Below are positions 61,784 to 64,000 of a DNA stretch of 64,000 nucleotides, piece after piece. The DNA lies in assembly GCF_030345715.1 (NCBI RefSeq), contig NZ_JAUASX010000017.1, positions 56,002-120,001 on the forward strand. The letters are read 5' to 3'. The position numbers and the translations under genes are program-made. Within the stretch, counting starts at the first letter, position 1; every line of letters starts with the position of its first letter. Below the pieces are notes generated by a model that was given only the letters and a program-made list of their open reading frames with translations, searched no databases and was not told the DNA's origin. The DNA comes from Solimonas sp. SE-A11 (lineage in GTDB: Bacteria; Pseudomonadota; Gammaproteobacteria; Nevskiales; Nevskiaceae).

Positions 61784-62380
61784 GGAATCCCCGTCTAAAG
61801 GGCCCCAGTATCGGCAATCAGGATCATGGCAGGATGAAATGGACGCTAGGAGATATGACCCATGACAGCCCATGCCGCCAAGGCCCGGCCCCACGCCGGA
61901 TGTCGCTGCTGCTGAAGCAACCCTCGCTGTAATGAGGGTGTCGTCAGGTGCTAAATCTGGCGAAGCTCACTTCAGTGCCGGTGTCCGCAGACAGCCCAAA
62001 GCAGAAGGTTGGCGCGCGCAAATTCGTGCCCGAAAGCTGCCACTCCAGCCGTTGCCCCTGTGGGGGTTGTTGGACCTGATTCATCCGTCAGGTTCCAGCC
62101 CCTTGCGCCGCGCCGGAAGCCTCCCAGGGAGAAGGCCGACAACAAAAGAAGTCCGCCCCCACAAGACACCGAAGCTTCACCTTGTGCGCTCAGCACGAGC
62201 GACGGCATAGTGGAGGCAAGCGGTGGGGTTCCGTTCTTGGCGCTCCCCGCGAGGCAGTCCGCCATGCCGTCCCACCTAATTTTTCGGAACTCAGATGTAT
62301 CAGGGTCTTACAGCAGGCACAGCTGGATTAGGCGGACGAAGTCAAAGATTATGCGGACGGACCTGTCCGTCTAATTGGCG
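61784..62380. other. 597-nt region with no supported gene
   Basis: Left of the cassette array I see no integrase gene. The DNA first keeps the high GC of the chromosome, then falls. Several overlapping frames (for example one on the minus strand ending at 61972 with FGHEFARANLLLWAVCGHRH) have no recognisable start or motif. The last 55 nt contain a degenerate att site. Confidence 0.5.
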
Positions 62381-62386
62381 TTATGC
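62327..62386 (+). other. Degenerate att site (attI or worn attC) at left of the cassettes
   Basis: The imperfect inverted repeat ATTAGGCGGAC (62327-62337) and GTCCGTCTAAT (62365-62375), 10 of 11 matching, precedes the core GTTATGC (62380-62386). The outer core R'' partner on its left side is missing or mutated. Confidence 0.5.
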
Positions 62387-62709
62387 CTCGGGGGAGTCCA
62401 GTGGAGTTTGTTGAGGCAGTGCTCGCGAACGAGATCACAGTCGCGTGTCGCACGCCTCAGCTTGTGGAGAAGTTGCTGGGCCTTGGTGCGTTTAGAACCG
62501 CAATGGGAGTCTCGCTGAGTTACAGCTCCCAACAGGAGCTTGCCTCTGCGCTCACAGCATTGCAGCAGTTAGAGGTTCCCTTTTCTGAGGGACAGGGTTG
62601 GCCGCCCTCAGCCGTTTTTCAGCACCTTCGTGAGCAGGGCTTGGTATCAGGCCGCATCAAGTCAGTTGCGTGGAGAAGTCCCAATGATCCGGTTGTCAGA
62701 GAGGCATAA
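62383..62709 (+). CDS. Integron cassette ORF 1, unknown function
   Basis: This 108-residue frame starts at an ATG inside the core GTTATGC; a second possible start is GTG 62401 with GGGGGAG upstream. Its stop TAA lies inside the R'' core of the following attC, as is usual for cassettes. The sequence (VEFVEAVLANEITVACRTPQ, then LTALQQLEVPFSEGQGWPPS) has no motif I recognise; it is soluble and slightly acidic. GC content is clearly lower than that of the surrounding chromosome, which fits horizontal acquisition. Confidence 0.7.
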   Translation: MPRGSPVEFVEAVLANEITVACRTPQLVEKLLGLGAFRTAMGVSLSYSSQQELASALTALQQLEVPFSEGQGWPPSAVFQHLREQGLVSGRIKSVAWRSPNDPVVREA

Positions 62710-62763
62710 CCAGCGCTTCAAGCCGACGCGGCTGCGCCGCGCGGCTTAATCTAGGCGTTAGAG
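62704..62763 (+). other. attC site 1
   Basis: R'' GCATAAC (62704) pairs with the R' GTTATGC at the left boundary of cassette 1 (62380). The site ends in R' GTTAGAG (62757-62763), and contains a hairpin with arms AAGCCG/CGGCTT. Cassette 1 therefore spans 62381-62757. Confidence 0.85.
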
Positions 62764-62786
62764 CTTAAGGAAATATTTGAGAGCGT

Positions 62787-63074
62787 ATGACGACACTCGC
62801 GGAGCTTTCGTTCGAGTACATCTGGTTACTGTTCTTCGGCGGCGAGGACGTGATAGACCTGGATTACTCGGTTAAGTGTCAGGAATCATTGGCCGAGTAC
62901 TTTTCCGCCATGAGTATTGAAGAGCGCAGAGCCCTTTCGGAGGTAGCTTCAAGCACAAAGGCGCGCTTGCTTGCCTCTCCGGATGAGTTTGGGTACACGC
63001 CACGAAAGCTAGTCACGGACGAGCAAAAGCAATTTCTTGAGGCAGTAATTTCTGGTGACATTTTTGGGTCGTAA
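62787..63074 (+). CDS. Integron cassette ORF 2, unknown function
   Basis: This 95-residue acidic frame (FEYIWLLFFGGEDVIDLDYSV, LSEVASSTKARLLASPDEFG) has no recognised motif, though the N-terminal pattern of a compact helix followed by DVIDLD may indicate a small folded protein. Its 5' side begins 29 nt after the attC1 crossover point. The codon mix is less GC-rich than that of neighbouring chromosomal genes. Function unknown. Confidence 0.7.
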   Translation: MTTLAELSFEYIWLLFFGGEDVIDLDYSVKCQESLAEYFSAMSIEERRALSEVASSTKARLLASPDEFGYTPRKLVTDEQKQFLEAVISGDIFGS

Positions 63075-63139
63075 TGCGAGTTTTCAGCGTGAAAAATGGC
63101 CAGCCGGAGCCATTCCCGCGGGGTCGGTCCGCAGGCAGC

Positions 63140-63211
63140 GCTCTAACAACAGGTTCAAGGGCCGACGTCCCCGCCTTCGGCGGGGCCGCGCCCTTAACCT
63201 GAGCGTTAGGC
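63140..63211 (+). other. attC site 2
   Basis: R'' GCTCTAAC (63140) is the complement of GTTAGAGC at the start of cassette 2 (62757). The inner arms CCCCGCC/GGCGGGG form a hairpin. R' is GTTAGGC (63205-63211). Cassette 2 spans 62758-63205. Confidence 0.88.
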
Positions 63212-63216
63212 ATCAG

Positions 63217-63669
63217 ATGAAACTCCTTCTCAATGGCTGGCAACGCCTTTGGGTCGTGGCATCCGTTTTGTACTTGGCAGCTGTTGTTCCAGTTGCGCTC
63301 GATGCAGCGCCCAAGGCATCCGACGTCGCCAACTCGAGACTTCACGCGTCAATCGACCTTGCCGGCAAGTATATGGAAGCTTCAACGCCGGGCTACTCAT
63401 ATGAAGGAAGCTACTCGGTGCGAGCTAAGTACTACTCCGAGTTGTCCGACGAGCAAGTACTTAATCGCCTCCATGCAAAGTTCGCCGATAAAGTGGATCT
63501 ATCGGCAGTAGATCGTCAGTACGAAAAGCAGATGCAAGAGTTAAGGGGTCGGCAAGTGACTCATGCTGCTTGGTCTTTTGTAGCCTGGCTCGGTCCCGTC
63601 CTTTTTTTCTATGCGCTTGGGGCAGCCATCGCCTGGATCATTCGAGGATTTCGCCGTCATGATGCCTAA
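63217..63669 (+). CDS. Integron cassette ORF 3: membrane-associated protein, unknown function
   Basis: This 150-residue protein has an N-terminal hydrophobic segment (LWVVASVLYLAAVVPVALDA), a hydrophilic middle (residues about 35-110, with GYSYEGSYSVRAKYYSELSD), and a C-terminal transmembrane helix (WLGPVLFFYALGAAIAWIIRGF) followed by basic residues. The topology suggests two membrane anchors around a periplasmic domain. Its ATG lies 11 nt after the crossover point and its TAA lies in attC3's R''. Unknown function. Confidence 0.75.
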   Translation: MKLLLNGWQRLWVVASVLYLAAVVPVALDAAPKASDVANSRLHASIDLAGKYMEASTPGYSYEGSYSVRAKYYSELSDEQVLNRLHAKFADKVDLSAVDRQYEKQMQELRGRQVTHAAWSFVAWLGPVLFFYALGAAIAWIIRGFRRHDA

Positions 63670-63732
63670 CAAGGCGCTGCAGCGGGACGCCCCCGCCTTC
63701 GGCGGGGGCGTCCCTGAGCGCGGGCGTTAGAG
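63664..63732 (+). other. attC site 3
   Basis: R'' GCCTAAC (63664) is the complement of GTTAGGC at the start of cassette 3, and the match extends to GATGCCTAAC/GTTAGGCATC. A perfect 14-bp stem GGGACGCCCCCGCC with a TTC loop (63684-63714) and R' GTTAGAG (63726-63732) complete it. Cassette 3 spans 63206-63726. Confidence 0.9.
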
Positions 63733-63741
63733 CGCAAAGCA

Positions 63742-63900
63742 ATGGGCCGCCAAATTGCAGTGACCCTCACCGAGGATGACGAGACGGAATTCCTCGCTTT
63801 CCTAAGGCGGTCAGACGAGATCCAGTTGCTTTCCTCTTTTGCAAAAACACAAGCTGAGCTATTCGTTGATCGTTTCCCTCCGACGTTACCCCAAAATTGA
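63742..63900 (+). pseudogene. Cassette ORF 4, truncated by an IS insertion
   Basis: The frame begins GRQIAVTLTEDDETEFLAFLRRSDEIQLLSSFA and continues to residue 52. Its last residues (about LPQN) come from the inserted element, so the native C-terminus is lost. The N-terminal pattern is one I associate with a recurring integron-cassette hypothetical family that is longer in other genomes (recall, not checked). No attC follows before the insertion. Confidence 0.6.
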
Positions 63901-64000
63901 GTAGCACCGTGGTTTAGAGTCCGACCCAAGACCCCAGGAGGTCGGACGTGAAGAAGCGGTATTCGGAAGAGCAGATCATCGGATTTCTGAAGGAAGCGGA
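63886..64000 (+). mobile_element. Left end of an IS3-family insertion sequence (partial)
   Basis: The cassette frame is interrupted near 63886-63891 by sequence CCCCAAAATTGAGTAGCACC and the IS continues past the window edge. It contains an inverted repeat GTCCGACC/GGTCGGAC (63919-63947) that overlaps the transposase gene's Shine-Dalgarno. The exact left end and target duplication cannot be set from one side. Confidence 0.7.
63948..64000 (+). CDS. IS3-family transposase OrfA, N-terminal fragment
   Basis: A GTG start follows AGGAGG by 7 nt; the first residues KKRYSEEQIIGFLKEA match the helix-turn-helix OrfA of IS3-family (IS51/IS407 group) elements. Only 17 residues lie in the window. OrfA and OrfB together make the transposase by frameshifting in this family. 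Confidence 0.85.
   Translation, partial: MKKRYSEEQIIGFLKEA

Overview
The window is chromosomal DNA of a high-GC Gram-negative bacterium. Housekeeping genes (glnE, ilvE, rlmA, hldE-gmhB, a RIO1-type kinase, a Bax-inhibitor-1/YccA protein, a FadI-type thiolase) together with LPS heptose genes and many lipoproteins with gammaproteobacterial lipoboxes point to a gammaproteobacterium. The mix of fused isobutyryl-CoA mutase, P450, N-acyl-D-amino-acid deacylase and PHB-depolymerase-like genes recalls the Nevskiales/Solimonas group, but that placement is an inference from gene content only.

Layout. 1-24.6 kb: tail of a fused acyl-CoA mutase (IcmF-like), then mostly single metabolic or housekeeping genes in mixed orientation (RlmA, FAD dehydrogenase, P450, M19 dipeptidase with a beta-propeller-like partner, RIO kinase, two-gene SnoaL/epimerase unit, amidase, esterase, HDOD, D-aminoacylase, divergent HxlR/CMD pair with a clear palindromic operator, IlvE, and two LPS-type glycosyltransferases). 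24.6-36.1 kb: a minus-strand glycan operon. It holds a complete pseudaminic acid (CMP-Pse) pathway, pseB-pseC-pseF-pseG/H fusion-pseI, followed by a sialyltransferase-like gene, rmlB, rmlA, a DegT aminotransferase, a GT4 glycosyltransferase and a methyltransferase. 36.1-49 kb: glnE, amidase, a Fur-box region between a DUF2061 and a TauE/SafE gene, hldE-gmhB-AGE epimerase, YccA, a DUF1134/EipA-like lipoprotein and FadI.

48.9-57.2 kb is a metal/oxyanion resistance region: ChrA chromate transporter, then a MerR-type promoter driving a small His-rich protein and czcC-czcB-czcA. A 268-bp, almost completely self-complementary element flanked by TA dinucleotides sits inside the czcB stop codon and separates czcB from czcA. 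It has the form of a MITE, and the TAG stop is the same with or without it.

57.5-61.8 kb holds a methyltransferase, a DUF1631-like protein and a Tat-exported PhoD phosphatase. From about 62.3 kb to the end base composition drops and an integron-type gene-cassette array appears: three full attC sites with matching R''/R' core pairs delimit cassettes with small ORFs of unknown function, no integrase gene is visible upstream of them, and a fourth cassette is cut by an IS3-family insertion sequence that runs off the window.

Most operon neighbours overlap by 4 nt (ATGA/GTGA), which supports translational coupling in the glycan, LPS-heptose and glnE-amidase units. No tRNA, rRNA or CRISPR array was seen.
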